The notes beneath the pieces were generated by a model, which was not told where the DNA came from, did no database searches, and was given only the letters and a program-made list of their open reading frames with translations. From an uncultured Coprococcus sp. (GTDB taxonomy: Bacteria; Bacillota; Clostridia; Lachnospirales; Lachnospiraceae), in the NCBI GenBank assembly GCA_934277375.1, contig CAKQTZ010000011.1:15820-79819 (forward strand): a stretch of DNA of 64,000 nucleotides, written 5' to 3'. Shown here one piece after another: positions 47,756 to 56,707 of this stretch. How positions within the stretch are numbered: the first letter of the stretch is position 1; each line of letters opens with the position of its first letter. The translations under genes were made by a program, and so were the position numbers.

Positions 47756-48538
47756 ATGGAATCAAAAGACGGAACATGGATCATGTATGGCGTTTCGGAG
47801 GATGATCCGGAGTGCCTGCACACTGTGGACGAGCTTATCAGATATATAGAGGAAGTGGGATTCCTGCCTCTTTTCCGCAATGAGATACCTGGATTTTCAG
47901 TGGAGGAGCGAACCACGGAGAAGTACTGGTGGAGTGAGGATGCACAGAGGGATCCTTGGGTATGGCGTGAGATCATAGCCAGAAGAGGCGATATCGCATA
48001 CGGCAAATTTTTCCACAATAAGGCGGGATTTATCTCAAAGAAATGGTTCCCGTGTTTTGCAAATTATAGAAGAGCTGGATATGATTTCGATGCCAGATGG
48101 GATGATGAGTTTGCGTCATTCAGGCAGAAGAAGATCATGGATCTGTTCATGGATGACCGGATAGACGAGGAGAGCGATGTCGAATTTGCAGCAGAAAAAC
48201 TGGAGAGCATGTATGATACAGCGCTGTTCTCATTTGATATCAAGAAGCTTGCCGGATTTGGCAAGGACGGTGAGAAGGGCTTTGAGGGTACGATGACACA
48301 GCTTCAGATGCAGACCTATCTGTGTGCATGCGATTTTAGAAAGCGGGTGAACAAAAAGGGAGCGGAATACGGCTGGAATGTGGCTGTGTATTCCATGCCG
48401 GAGAAACTGTGGGGATATGACCACGTGACGTCTGCATATGGTGAGAGCCCGGAGGAGTCATGGGAGAGGATAGTGAAGCATATGGATGATATCTACCCGA
48501 TTGCCACAGAGAAACAGATAAAGAAAGTCTTAAAGTAG
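47756..48538 (+). CDS. AlkZ-related protein
   Basis: This 260-residue protein fits the family annotated as AlkZ-related (relation to the YcaQ/AlkZ DNA glycosylases). Typical segments are DDPECLHTVDELI, FLPLFRNEIPGFSVEER, WVWREIIARRGDIAYGKFF and LWGYDHVTSAY. The first half of AlkZ-type proteins binds DNA through winged helices; whether this protein is a glycosylase is not shown. AGGAGAG precedes the ATG; co-transcription with the deformylase-like gene is likely. Confidence 0.75.
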   Translation: MESKDGTWIMYGVSEDDPECLHTVDELIRYIEEVGFLPLFRNEIPGFSVEERTTEKYWWSEDAQRDPWVWREIIARRGDIAYGKFFHNKAGFISKKWFPCFANYRRAGYDFDARWDDEFASFRQKKIMDLFMDDRIDEESDVEFAAEKLESMYDTALFSFDIKKLAGFGKDGEKGFEGTMTQLQMQTYLCACDFRKRVNKKGAEYGWNVAVYSMPEKLWGYDHVTSAYGESPEESWERIVKHMDDIYPIATEKQIKKVLK

Positions 48539-48568
48539 AGACGGTGTACAGAAAACTCAAATCCAAAA

Positions 48569-48635
48569 CTTTACATCAAAAGTTTACACATAACATTACA
48601 TATATCTTTACATATGTGTTTACATATGTTATGTT
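48569..48635 (+). promoter_or_regulatory. nad operon promoter with repeated TTTACA boxes (candidate NiaR operator)
   Basis: TTTACA (48607-48612) and TATGTT (48630-48635), 17 bases apart, form the best promoter. Around it are repeated boxes: TTTACA or TTACA at about 48570, 48583, 48594, 48607 and 48619, and two ACATATGT palindromes (48610-48617 and 48622-48629) 12 bases apart. Because niaR is in this operon, these are the likely sites for NiaR repression by nicotinate. Confidence 0.5.
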
Positions 48636-48691
48636 TATATTCAAGTCAGGTTATAAAGAATAATATGATGCCTACTTGAAGAGGAGAAATG

Positions 48692-49969
48692 ATGAACACA
48701 GTATATGATGTTATTATCGTGGGAACTGGCGCTGCAGGTTTGTTCTGTGCGTTGAATTTTCCAGAGACAAAAAAAGTCTGTATTATCACAAAAAGGCGGG
48801 CTGATGAGTCCGACTCTTTTTTGGCCCAGGGCGGCATATGTATGCTGCGGGGTGAGGAAGACTACGAAGATTATTTTGAAGACACTATGAGGGCCGGTCA
48901 TTATGAGAACAATAAAAAGACAGTCGATCTGATGATCAGATCTTCTAATCTTGTTATCAGAGAATTGATAAGGCTTGGAGTTAGATTTGAGAGAGATGAG
49001 AGCGGAAAGCTTGCCTTCACCAAGGAGGGAGCTCATAGCCAGCCAAGAATATTGTTTCATGAGGATATTACCGGCAAAGAGATAACATCCACTTTGTTGG
49101 AATGCGCAAAGAAGAAATCCAATATCGAGATATATGAGTATACAACTATGCTTGACATCATCTGCAATGACAATGCCTGTGGTGGCGTGGTTATAGCTGA
49201 TGAGGCGAAGAACATAAGCATACTTAGATCCAACAACGTTGTACTAGCGTGTGGTGGAATCGGAGGTATATATAAGAACTCAACGAATTTTGCCCATATA
49301 ACAGGTGATGCCATAGCAATTGCCTTAAGACATGGTGTGGAGGTAGAGAATCTGAATTATGTGCAGATCCACCCGACAACACTGTTTAGCCGGAATAAGG
49401 GAAGAAGATTTTTGATATCTGAATCTGTGAGAGGTGAAGGCGCATGGCTTCTTAACAAGGCGGGAGAAAGGTTTACAGATGAACTGCAGCCTCGTGATGT
49501 AGTCAGCCATGCAATATGGAAACAGATGGAGATAGATGGAACGGAGCATGTGTGGGAAGATCTGAGACCGCTTGGAAGAGATGTGATCTTGCAGCATTTT
49601 CCACATATATACAAGCAGTGCAAGGATGAGGGATATGATGTGCTTGTTGAACCGATACCGGTTGTGCCGGCTCAGCATTACCACATGGGCGGAGTGAAGG
49701 CAGATCTTGCCGGAAGGACATCCATGGAAGGATTGTACGCGGTAGGAGAAGCCGGATGTAATGGAGTGCATGGCAGAAACAGACTGGCAAGCAATTCGTT
49801 ACTTGAGTCGCTTGTATTTGCACAGAGGGCGGCAGATGATATCATGTTCAGCAGAGAGCACAGAGGCTGTGGAGAAGACAACATAGATCTGTCTGAATAT
49901 GAAGATATAGATGGTTTGTTTAGAGAATATAAGAATATAGTTTTGACAGAAACGGAAAGAAGAGGCTGA
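48692..49969 (+). CDS. nadB: L-aspartate oxidase
   Basis: The protein has 425 residues. The FAD-binding start VYDVIIVGTGAAGLFCAL, the substrate-site region AQGGICML, and the flavin segment HYHMGGVKADLAGRT with ETGCNGVHGRNRL-like AGCNGVHGRNRLASNSLLE are clear. It oxidises aspartate to iminoaspartate, the first step of de novo NAD synthesis. It lacks part of the C-terminal helical domain of the 540-residue E. coli enzyme, as is common in clostridia. GAGGAG fits the second of two adjacent ATGs. Confidence 0.96.
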   Translation: MNTVYDVIIVGTGAAGLFCALNFPETKKVCIITKRRADESDSFLAQGGICMLRGEEDYEDYFEDTMRAGHYENNKKTVDLMIRSSNLVIRELIRLGVRFERDESGKLAFTKEGAHSQPRILFHEDITGKEITSTLLECAKKKSNIEIYEYTTMLDIICNDNACGGVVIADEAKNISILRSNNVVLACGGIGGIYKNSTNFAHITGDAIAIALRHGVEVENLNYVQIHPTTLFSRNKGRRFLISESVRGEGAWLLNKAGERFTDELQPRDVVSHAIWKQMEIDGTEHVWEDLRPLGRDVILQHFPHIYKQCKDEGYDVLVEPIPVVPAQHYHMGGVKADLAGRTSMEGLYAVGEAGCNGVHGRNRLASNSLLESLVFAQRAADDIMFSREHRGCGEDNIDLSEYEDIDGLFREYKNIVLTETERRG

Positions 49970-49971
49970 GA

Positions 49972-50826
49972 ATGAATCAGATAACAATGAAATTGAATGC
50001 GGACAAGCTTATAATGATGGCTTTACAGGAGGATATCACAAGTGAGGATGTGTCCACAAATGCGGTGATGCCAAAGGCACAGAAAGGAAAAGTAGACCTG
50101 ATATGCAAGCAGGATGGAATCATTGCAGGACTTGATGTATATGCAAGAGTATTTACACTCTTAGATGACAGCACTGAGGTTGAGTTCTTCTGCAAAGATG
50201 GCGATGAGGTGAAGGCTGGCCAGCTTATGGGAGTTGTGACCGGTGATATCAGGGTTCTTCTCTCTGGAGAGAGGGTTGCGCTTAATTATCTGCAGCGTAT
50301 GAGTGGTATAGCTACATATACCCATGAGGTTGCAGAACTTCTTAAAGGAAGCAAGACTACTCTGCTGGATACCAGAAAGACTACACCTAATTGCCGTATA
50401 TTTGAGAAGTATGCAGTCAGAGTCGGCGGAGGCAGCAATCACAGATACAATTTGTCGGATGGAGTATTACTTAAGGATAATCATATAGGCGCTGCGGGAA
50501 GTATAACCAATGCAGTGAGAATGGCAAAGGAGTATGCACCATTTGTCCGCAAGATAGAGGTTGAAGTTGAGACACTGGATCAGGTAAAAGAGGCTGTTGA
50601 AGCGGGAGCCGATATTATTATGCTTGACAATATGACAACGGATCAGATGAGGGCTGCAATTGATTTGATCGATGGACGTGCGGAGACTGAATGTTCAGGC
50701 AATGTTACTAAAGAGAACATAGAGAGACTGATATCTTTGGGAGTGGATTATATATCAAGCGGTGCGCTTACCCACAGCTCACCTATAATGGATATATCAA
50801 TGAAAAATCTTCATGCGGAGGAATAA
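49972..50826 (+). CDS. nadC: Nicotinate-nucleotide pyrophosphorylase (carboxylating)
   Basis: The protein has 284 residues. Conserved parts are EDITSEDVST, GERVALNYLQRMSGIAT, LDTRKTTPNCR, EKYAVRVGGGSNHRYNLSDGVLLKDNH and DIIMLDNM. It joins quinolinate to PRPP with loss of CO2, giving nicotinate mononucleotide. It begins two bases after nadB ends; niaR begins one base after its stop. Confidence 0.97.
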   Translation: MNQITMKLNADKLIMMALQEDITSEDVSTNAVMPKAQKGKVDLICKQDGIIAGLDVYARVFTLLDDSTEVEFFCKDGDEVKAGQLMGVVTGDIRVLLSGERVALNYLQRMSGIATYTHEVAELLKGSKTTLLDTRKTTPNCRIFEKYAVRVGGGSNHRYNLSDGVLLKDNHIGAAGSITNAVRMAKEYAPFVRKIEVEVETLDQVKEAVEAGADIIMLDNMTTDQMRAAIDLIDGRAETECSGNVTKENIERLISLGVDYISSGALTHSSPIMDISMKNLHAEE

Positions 50827-50827
50827 A

Positions 50828-51352
50828 GTGAAGGCAAAAGAGAGAAGGGAAAGGATACTTGACATTGTAAAGAATTCAGATGTCCCTGTTCCGGCAAATA
50901 AGCTTGCGTCAGAATTCGATGTAAGCAGACAGATAATAGTGCAGGATATTGCAGTGATCAGGGCGGCTGATGATGGCATAATTGCAACTAACAGGGGTTA
51001 TATATACAAGAATGAATCAAAATGTCAGAGAGAGTTTAAAGTAAAACATGGTTATGACAGGACTGAGGAAGAACTCACGATCATAGTTGATTATGGCGGT
51101 GTTGTAAAGAATGTAAGTATAAGTCATACAGTGTACAATCGTGTTACTGCAAAGATGAATATTGCATCCAGATACGACGTGGCAAAATTTATGAAAAAAT
51201 TGGAAAACAGCCAGTCGTCCCTGCTTGGAAATGCTACGAACGGATATCATTACCATCTGATAGAGGCTCCAAGTGAAGAGATCCTGGACAACATAGAGCA
51301 GAAGCTCGATGAGACAGGCTTCCTTGTTCCGTGGCAGGAGTGGGAGAAATAA
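50828..51352 (+). CDS. niaR: NiaR (YrxA) transcriptional repressor of NAD synthesis
   Basis: The protein has 174 residues from the GTG at 50828, placed six bases after GGAGG; the ATG at 50813 lies inside nadC and would precede that site. An N-terminal winged helix (ERILDIVKNSDVPVPANKLASEFDVSRQIIVQDI is spread over about residues 8-40) is followed by a 3H domain with the conserved His in ISHTVYNRV and GYHYHLIEAP. It represses NAD genes when bound to nicotinate. Its place inside nadB-nadC-nadA implies autoregulation. Confidence 0.93.
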   Translation: MKAKERRERILDIVKNSDVPVPANKLASEFDVSRQIIVQDIAVIRAADDGIIATNRGYIYKNESKCQREFKVKHGYDRTEEELTIIVDYGGVVKNVSISHTVYNRVTAKMNIASRYDVAKFMKKLENSQSSLLGNATNGYHYHLIEAPSEEILDNIEQKLDETGFLVPWQEWEK

Positions 51353-51377
51353 TATAAATTGATTTGGAGAGAATAAA

Positions 51378-52292
51378 ATGACGATAAAAGAGATACAGGA
51401 AGAGATAATCAGACTGAAGAAAGAGAAAGATTTCTGCATACTGGCACATGCTTATCAGGGACATGAGATTCTTGAAGTTGCAGATTATATGGGAGATTCA
51501 TATGGACTTAGCGTGGAGGCGAGCAAGGATTCCCGCAAAAATATAATAATGTGTGGTGTGCGTTTTATGGCGGAAACATGTAAGATATTGTCCCCTGATA
51601 AGAAAGTGTATCTGCCTAACCCTGAAGCCGGATGCCCGATGGCTGAGCAGATGGACCTTAAAACGCTGAATGAGATGAAGAAGAAGTATCCGGGATATGC
51701 GGTTGTCGCCTATATAAATACGACATCTGAATTGAAAACTGCCTGTGATGTATGTGTGACATCCTCATCTGCAGTGCAGATCTGCAGTAAGCTTGATAAT
51801 GACAAGATTCTTTTTATTCCAGATCCGAATCTTGGAAACTATGTTCAAAAGCAGATGCCGGAAAAGGAATTTGTGTTTTTTAACGGCGGATGTCCTAGAC
51901 ATCTTGCGGTTACCCTAGATGATGCTTTGAAGGCAAAAGAGTTACATCCACATGCGGAGCTTCTTGTCCATCCTGAGTGCAGACCTGATGTAGTTGCAGA
52001 GGCTGATTATGTAGGTTCAACCACAGGAATCATGGCATATGCCAGAAAGTCAGAGAAAAAAGAGTTCATCATCGGTACAGAGCATAGTATTGTGGAGCAT
52101 CTTCAGTATGAGTGCCCTGACAAAATGTTCTATCCAATATCTTCAAAGCTGATGTGCCATAATATGAAGCTTACTACCTTGGTTGACATATTGAATGTAT
52201 TAAAGGGTACAGGTGGCGAAGAGATAGTTCTTTCTGATGAGGTGATGGAGGGGGCTTCCCGCTGCATCAACAGAATGATCGCACTTGGATAA
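51378..52292 (+). CDS. nadA: Quinolinate synthase
   Basis: This 304-residue enzyme has the usual AHAYQGHEILEVADYMGDS start, cysteines in IMCGVRFMAET, GCPMAEQ, NTTSELKTACDVC, VHPECRPDV and the C-terminal MEGASRCINRM; three of these hold the [4Fe-4S] cluster. It condenses iminoaspartate from NadB with dihydroxyacetone phosphate to quinolinate. GGAGAG precedes the ATG. It is the last gene of the operon. Confidence 0.97.
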   Translation: MTIKEIQEEIIRLKKEKDFCILAHAYQGHEILEVADYMGDSYGLSVEASKDSRKNIIMCGVRFMAETCKILSPDKKVYLPNPEAGCPMAEQMDLKTLNEMKKKYPGYAVVAYINTTSELKTACDVCVTSSSAVQICSKLDNDKILFIPDPNLGNYVQKQMPEKEFVFFNGGCPRHLAVTLDDALKAKELHPHAELLVHPECRPDVVAEADYVGSTTGIMAYARKSEKKEFIIGTEHSIVEHLQYECPDKMFYPISSKLMCHNMKLTTLVDILNVLKGTGGEEIVLSDEVMEGASRCINRMIALG

Positions 52293-52522
52293 CGATTTGC
52301 GGATGCCGAGAAACAGTATATAAACATAGTTTTATAATAAACATTTACTTTCAAGAATATAGCACACGACATTTTTGCATTTACATATAAAGCAAAAAAA
52401 TATAACCTAAACACAGGGTGTAACAACGTGAATGGGCAGATGCCTGACAGATGATATTGATGAATATTTATTGAGGTGTATGTAGTCACAGATTATATGG
52501 TGGTGACGGGAAGGAGTTACTT

Positions 52523-54472
52523 ATGTGGTTAGGTGTGGATTATTATCCAGAGCAGTGGGACATATCCATGATCGATGAGGATATGGACAATATCGTAGAG
52601 CTTGGATGCAATGTCATCCGTATAGCGGAATTTGCATGGCATATTATGGAAAAAACGGAGGGGCAGTATGACTTTTCGTTCTTTGATCATGTCATCAGCA
52701 AGGCAAAGGAGAAGGGGCTTCATGTGATACTTGGAACCCCGACAGCGACTATTCCGGCATGGCTGGCGAAGAAAGAGCCATCTATATTGTCAGAGTTTGA
52801 GAATGGACAGAAGAGAGTATTTGGCGGAAGACATGTGTATTGCTTCAATTCACCTGTGATGTACGAATATTCAGAGAAGATCATCAGAAAGATGGTGGAG
52901 CACTATAAGGACGAGCCTGCTGTTGTGGCATGGCAGATTGACAATGAGCTTGGACACGAGGGCAGTGATGTGTGTTATTGCAGTCAGTGTCAGAGTGCTT
53001 TCCAGAAGTTTTTAAAGGGCAAATTTGCAGGCGATATAGACAGATTAAACGAGACGTATGGAACTACATTCTGGTCACAGGAGTACAATGAGTTCGATGA
53101 GATACCGACTCCATCGGCTACTATCACTACACACAATCCTGCACTTCGTCTAGACTGGGAGAGATTCAGAAGCAAGTCTATAGTTGATTTTGCTGATTTC
53201 CAGATAAAGCTGATAAAGGAGATTGCACCGGATGCAGTCATCATACATGATTTCCCGGGCGGCGGTCTTGGAAAGCATGTTGATTACTCAAAGGTTGCAA
53301 AGAACCTTGATATAGTTGCATATAATAATTATCCGGTGTGGGGCGGACAGAAGGAGCCTATAGCACCACATGAGATCGCTTTCAGCCTGGATCATATGAG
53401 AGGCCTCAAGGGACAGAATTTCTGGATAACCGAGGCAATCATGGGTGCACAGGGACATGACGTGACCGGATATTCACCGAGACCGAATCAGGCAAAGATG
53501 TGGTCGTATCAGAGCTTTGCCCATGGCTGTGATTCCATGATGTATTTCAGATACAGAGGCGCGACAAAGGGTGCCGAGCAGTTCTGCTATGGTGTGCTTG
53601 ATGCGGACAATGTGAAGAGAAGAAAGTACTACGAGGTGCAGAGTGCGTTTAAGGATGTGGCAAAGTACAGTGACGAGCTGGAAAAGCCGGTTTGCAGCGA
53701 CGTAGCGATCATGTATGATTACGACAGCCTGGCGGCATTCAGGATACAGAAACAGAGCATACTTCTTGATACCCAAAAGGAGATGGAGAAGTTCTACAAG
53801 GCATTCTATGATGTGAATGTATCCGTTGATGTGATCCCTGAGGATGCGGATATATCAAAGTACAAGGTGCTCATACTTCCTCAGATGATCATAGAGAAGC
53901 CCGAGTTTACAGAGAAGGTGCAGAGCTTCGTGAGAGCTGGCGGCACAGCCGTACTCACGTACAGGACGGCGGTTAAGGATGCTGACAACAATCTCTCATT
54001 TGGCAGGGTTATCCCTGTTGGATACAGTGATTTTGCGGGAGTGTCGGTTGTCGAGACGGAGAGCCTTCAGGATGGACAGGAGTTCCCGGTGATCGGACAT
54101 GGTGGATTTGCCGGACAGACAGGCGAAGGCGGTGTGTTCAGGGACATGATCGAGGTGAGTGATGCTGAGGTGCTCTATACATACGGAGATACTTTCTATG
54201 ATAAGTTTGCTGCGGTCACCAGAAAGTCTCAGGGGCAAGGCATGGTATATTATGTTGCGTGCAGTCTGGATGAGGCGACCATGAAGCTTGTGATGGGCAG
54301 GATCATGGAGGACAATTCCATACGCGGCGAGGTCACAGAGGATGGCGTGGAGGTCTGCTATAGAGGTGATGACTTATCAAAGATCCGCGTGGTTATGAAT
54401 CATACTGGTGAGGAAAGACACTATGGCGATATGGTGCTTGCTCCTTACGAAAGTCGTATTGACAGAGTATAA
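52523..54472 (+). CDS. GH42 beta-galactosidase
   Basis: The protein has 649 residues and no signal peptide, so it acts in the cytoplasm. The start GVDYYPEQW and the acid/base Glu142 in WQIDNELGHE and the nucleophile Glu304 in ITEAIMG are clear. A trimerisation-type domain (about 375-580) and a small C-terminal beta domain follow. A Cys group (CYCSQC, about 150-155) matches the zinc site of several GH42 enzymes. It likely hydrolyses galactosides of plant or host origin. AAGGAG precedes the ATG. It lies before an aldose-epimerase gene, but a terminator and promoter separate them. Confidence 0.95.
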   Translation: MWLGVDYYPEQWDISMIDEDMDNIVELGCNVIRIAEFAWHIMEKTEGQYDFSFFDHVISKAKEKGLHVILGTPTATIPAWLAKKEPSILSEFENGQKRVFGGRHVYCFNSPVMYEYSEKIIRKMVEHYKDEPAVVAWQIDNELGHEGSDVCYCSQCQSAFQKFLKGKFAGDIDRLNETYGTTFWSQEYNEFDEIPTPSATITTHNPALRLDWERFRSKSIVDFADFQIKLIKEIAPDAVIIHDFPGGGLGKHVDYSKVAKNLDIVAYNNYPVWGGQKEPIAPHEIAFSLDHMRGLKGQNFWITEAIMGAQGHDVTGYSPRPNQAKMWSYQSFAHGCDSMMYFRYRGATKGAEQFCYGVLDADNVKRRKYYEVQSAFKDVAKYSDELEKPVCSDVAIMYDYDSLAAFRIQKQSILLDTQKEMEKFYKAFYDVNVSVDVIPEDADISKYKVLILPQMIIEKPEFTEKVQSFVRAGGTAVLTYRTAVKDADNNLSFGRVIPVGYSDFAGVSVVETESLQDGQEFPVIGHGGFAGQTGEGGVFRDMIEVSDAEVLYTYGDTFYDKFAAVTRKSQGQGMVYYVACSLDEATMKLVMGRIMEDNSIRGEVTEDGVEVCYRGDDLSKIRVVMNHTGEERHYGDMVLAPYESRIDRV

Positions 54473-54504
54473 ATACTGAAAGCCTGATATTTGCTTAATT
54501 ATAT

Positions 54505-54547
54505 AAAATACGGTTGCTTATTAGTTCATTAAGCGACCGTATTTTTT
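54505..54547 (+). terminator. Terminator after the GH42 gene
   Basis: AAAATACGGTTGCTTA (54505-54520) pairs with TAAGCGACCGTATTTT (54530-54545) with one wobble, followed by further T. Confidence 0.88.
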
Positions 54548-54554
54548 GTTTATG

Positions 54555-54563
54555 TGGTATAAT
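54555..54563 (+). promoter_or_regulatory. Extended -10 promoter before the epimerase gene
   Basis: TGGTATAAT (54555-54563) is a perfect extended -10; no good -35 is visible. Confidence 0.5.
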
Positions 54564-54635
54564 GTAATGCAGATGCATAACATTTGTTTTTGAAAAATAT
54601 AATTAGCCTGACTGGCTAAAGTACAGGAGGAAATC

Positions 54636-55508
54636 ATGAGTATTGTTGAATTAAAAAATGATAAGATCGCTATAAAGGTGAATACTCACGGCGCTGAGCT
54701 TGTGAGCCTGAAGAGTATCGAGACAGACAGAGAATACATGTGGTGCGGTGATGCTGAGTATTGGGGAAGAGTTTCTCCAGTGCTGTTTCCATTTGTCGGA
54801 AAGCTTGAAGGACAGTGTTACAGACATAATGGGGCGGTTTATGAGAATATACCTCAGCACGGATTTGCAAGAGACAGCGAGTTTGTTGTGGCTGGTCAGA
54901 CTGATGATACAGTGCTGTTTGTGCTTGAGAAGAATGATACATGGCTGAAGAGCTATCCGTTTGATTTCAGCCTCTGTATAGGATACAGACTTGATGGTTC
55001 ATCTGTACATGTTATGTGGACCGTTGTGAATGAGGGAACTGACAAGATTCATTTTTCTATCGGTGCCCATCCAGCATTTGCCTGTGAGGGCGGTATCGGC
55101 GGGTATTCTCTTGATATGCACACAGGTAAGAACGAGATTGAATGTGGTCTTTTGACAGCAAATGGAGTTCTTGGTGATAGAACGGTTACGCACAGACTGA
55201 CAGATGGAGTTTTAAAGCTATGTGATGAGATGTTTGATGATGATGCTCTGATCATGGATGGCAAGGGTATAAATACGATTACGTTAAGGGATATATCTGA
55301 TGCGCCGGTTCTGCAGCTGCGATTTGATGTGCCGCAGATTGGTATATGGTCGCCTGCAAAGAAACATGCACCATTTGTCTGCATAGAGCCTTGGTTTGGC
55401 AGATGTGACCGCGAGGGATATGACGGAGATCTGGCGGACCGTGAGTATTCAAACAGCCTAGAGGCTGGCCATTCGTTCAGCAAGGAGTATGTCATCGACA
55501 TACTGTAA
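54636..55508 (+). CDS. Aldose 1-epimerase family protein (LacX/GalM-like)
   Basis: The protein has 290 residues with the galactose-mutarotase fold motifs NTHGAELVSLKS, SPVLFPFVGKL, QHGFARDSEF, IGAHPAFAC (catalytic His) and a C-terminal CIEPWFGRCD (catalytic Glu). It probably interconverts sugar anomers released by glycosidases such as the GH42 enzyme before it. AGGAGG precedes the ATG. It ends at a very strong terminator. Confidence 0.92.
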   Translation: MSIVELKNDKIAIKVNTHGAELVSLKSIETDREYMWCGDAEYWGRVSPVLFPFVGKLEGQCYRHNGAVYENIPQHGFARDSEFVVAGQTDDTVLFVLEKNDTWLKSYPFDFSLCIGYRLDGSSVHVMWTVVNEGTDKIHFSIGAHPAFACEGGIGGYSLDMHTGKNEIECGLLTANGVLGDRTVTHRLTDGVLKLCDEMFDDDALIMDGKGINTITLRDISDAPVLQLRFDVPQIGIWSPAKKHAPFVCIEPWFGRCDREGYDGDLADREYSNSLEAGHSFSKEYVIDIL

Positions 55509-55559
55509 TGGAAAACGTATCATGTGTCAGATGAAGATATAGCAGAATATAATTTGTAA

Positions 55560-55603
55560 GCAGGGCGGGACATCCCATTGATGAGATGTCCCGCCCTGCT
55601 TGT
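55560..55603 (+). terminator. Strong intrinsic terminator after the epimerase gene
   Basis: GCAGGGCGGGACATC (55560-55574) pairs perfectly with GATGTCCCGCCCTGC (55585-55599), followed by TTGTT. Confidence 0.9.
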
Positions 55604-55636
55604 TATGTTTCATATATATTAATGTAAAATCTATGT

Positions 55637-55704
55637 AAAAAGGGCCTGACCCCATTGTTGTTCTGAGTAAAAGTGCCAGAGATGAAAAGGGGTCTGACCC
55701 CTTT
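55637..55704. repeat. REP-like element with GGGCCTGACCCC and GGGGTCTGACCCC
   Basis: Two units lie about 48 bases apart: AAAAAGGGCCTGACCCC (55637-55653) and AAAAGGGGTCTGACCCCTTT (55685-55704). The complement of the first (TGGGGTCAGGCCC) is the core of the 33-bp repeats at the end of the window. Confidence 0.65.
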
Positions 55705-55746
55705 AGAAGCCCATTCTTGTATTTTGCAGAAAGATGAAAATACTAC

Positions 55747-55777
55747 TTGACATATAATACTATGCGACGTATAGTAT
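55747..55777 (+). promoter_or_regulatory. padR promoter with overlapping palindromic operator
   Basis: TTGACA (55747-55752) and TATAGT (55770-55775) are 17 bases apart. ATACTAT (55757-55763) and ATAGTAT (55771-55777) form a palindrome over the spacer and -10, well placed for autorepression by the PadR protein. Confidence 0.75.
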
Positions 55778-55798
55778 AGTGCAAAAGGAGGTATAGGA

Positions 55799-56134
55799 AT
55801 GGATATACAATTAAAAAGAGGAATGCTTGATGTGTGTGTGCTTGCAGCCATCAAGGATGAGGATTCTTATGGGTATCAGATCATCAAGGATATGAAACCG
55901 TATGTGACGATATCGGAGTCCACCCTCTATCCAATTCTCAGGAGACTTGAGGCGGGAGCGTTGCTCACGGTACATTCCGTGGAGCACAACGGAAGACTCA
56001 GAAAGTATTATCATATAACAGATGCCGGAAGAGCCAGAATAGAAGAGTTCAAGGAAGAGTGGAAGGAACTGGAATCCATATACAGATTTATTGTGAAGGA
56101 GGAAGTCAGAGATGAACAAACAGGAATATCTTGA
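55799..56134 (+). CDS. PadR family transcriptional regulator
   Basis: The protein has 111 residues. The PadR winged helix is clear: LKRGMLDVCVLAAIKDEDSYGYQIIKDM, SESTLYPILRRLEAGALL and RKYYHITDAGRARIEEF (each within about residues 5-80), followed by a short C-terminal dimerisation helix. AAAGGAGGT precedes the ATG. The gene overlaps the DUF1700 gene by 23 bases. Its likely operator is on its own promoter, so it controls this three-gene envelope module. Confidence 0.94.
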   Translation: MDIQLKRGMLDVCVLAAIKDEDSYGYQIIKDMKPYVTISESTLYPILRRLEAGALLTVHSVEHNGRLRKYYHITDAGRARIEEFKEEWKELESIYRFIVKEEVRDEQTGIS

Positions 56135-56705
56135 GTCGATAAGAAGCAGGATCAGTGCGATGCCGGCTGATGATGTGAACAGGTTTATGGATTACTATAG
56201 CGAGATGATAGATGACCGCGTTGAGGACGGCCTTTCCGAGGAGGAGGCTGTGGCAGATATGGGATCACCTGATGCAGCAGTGGAGCAGATACTTGAAGAT
56301 ATGCCGCTTACGAAGCTTGTGAAGGAGAAGATCAAGCCAAAGCACGAGCTCAAGGCATGGGAGGTCGTACTCATAGTACTTGGTTCTCCAGTGTGGATAC
56401 CACTTCTTATTACAGCGGCGGTATTGCTGCTCACACTGTGGATAGTTGCATTTGCACTTCTTATTTCGTTCTATGCAGTGGTGCTCAGCTTTGTGGCAGC
56501 GGGGATAGGCGGACTGATATGTACCATACCGTTGTTCATAGCCAACAGTCCGTACACGGCAGTTCTCATGCTTGGCGCAGCACTTATAGGAATCGGTATA
56601 GCGATATTGTTTGTTGTATCGGTTAAGCCTGTTACGGTTGGTATATTTAGGGTATGCAAGGCCAGTGTGAATGGTATAAAGAGAATGTTTGTAAAGGAGA
56701 AATAG
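56112..56705 (+). CDS. DUF1700 (HAAS) membrane protein
   Basis: The protein has 197 residues. The N-terminal helical part MNKQEYLESIRSRI with YYSEMIDDRVEDGLSEEEAV and MGSPDAAVEQI is the HAAS/DUF1700 signature. Four membrane segments follow (about 82-105, 108-130, 135-150, 153-175). Genes of this type regularly stand between padR and a DUF4097 gene; they are thought to take part in envelope-stress signalling. AAGGAGG precedes the ATG inside padR. Confidence 0.92.
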   Translation: MNKQEYLESIRSRISAMPADDVNRFMDYYSEMIDDRVEDGLSEEEAVADMGSPDAAVEQILEDMPLTKLVKEKIKPKHELKAWEVVLIVLGSPVWIPLLITAAVLLLTLWIVAFALLISFYAVVLSFVAAGIGGLICTIPLFIANSPYTAVLMLGAALIGIGIAILFVVSVKPVTVGIFRVCKASVNGIKRMFVKEK

Positions 56706-56707
56706 GC

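Noticed and set aside
52293..52522. 230-base gap before the GH42 gene, examined for a riboswitch or small gene
   Set aside because: AT-rich with no stable conserved fold that I recognise and no ORF with a ribosome binding site.
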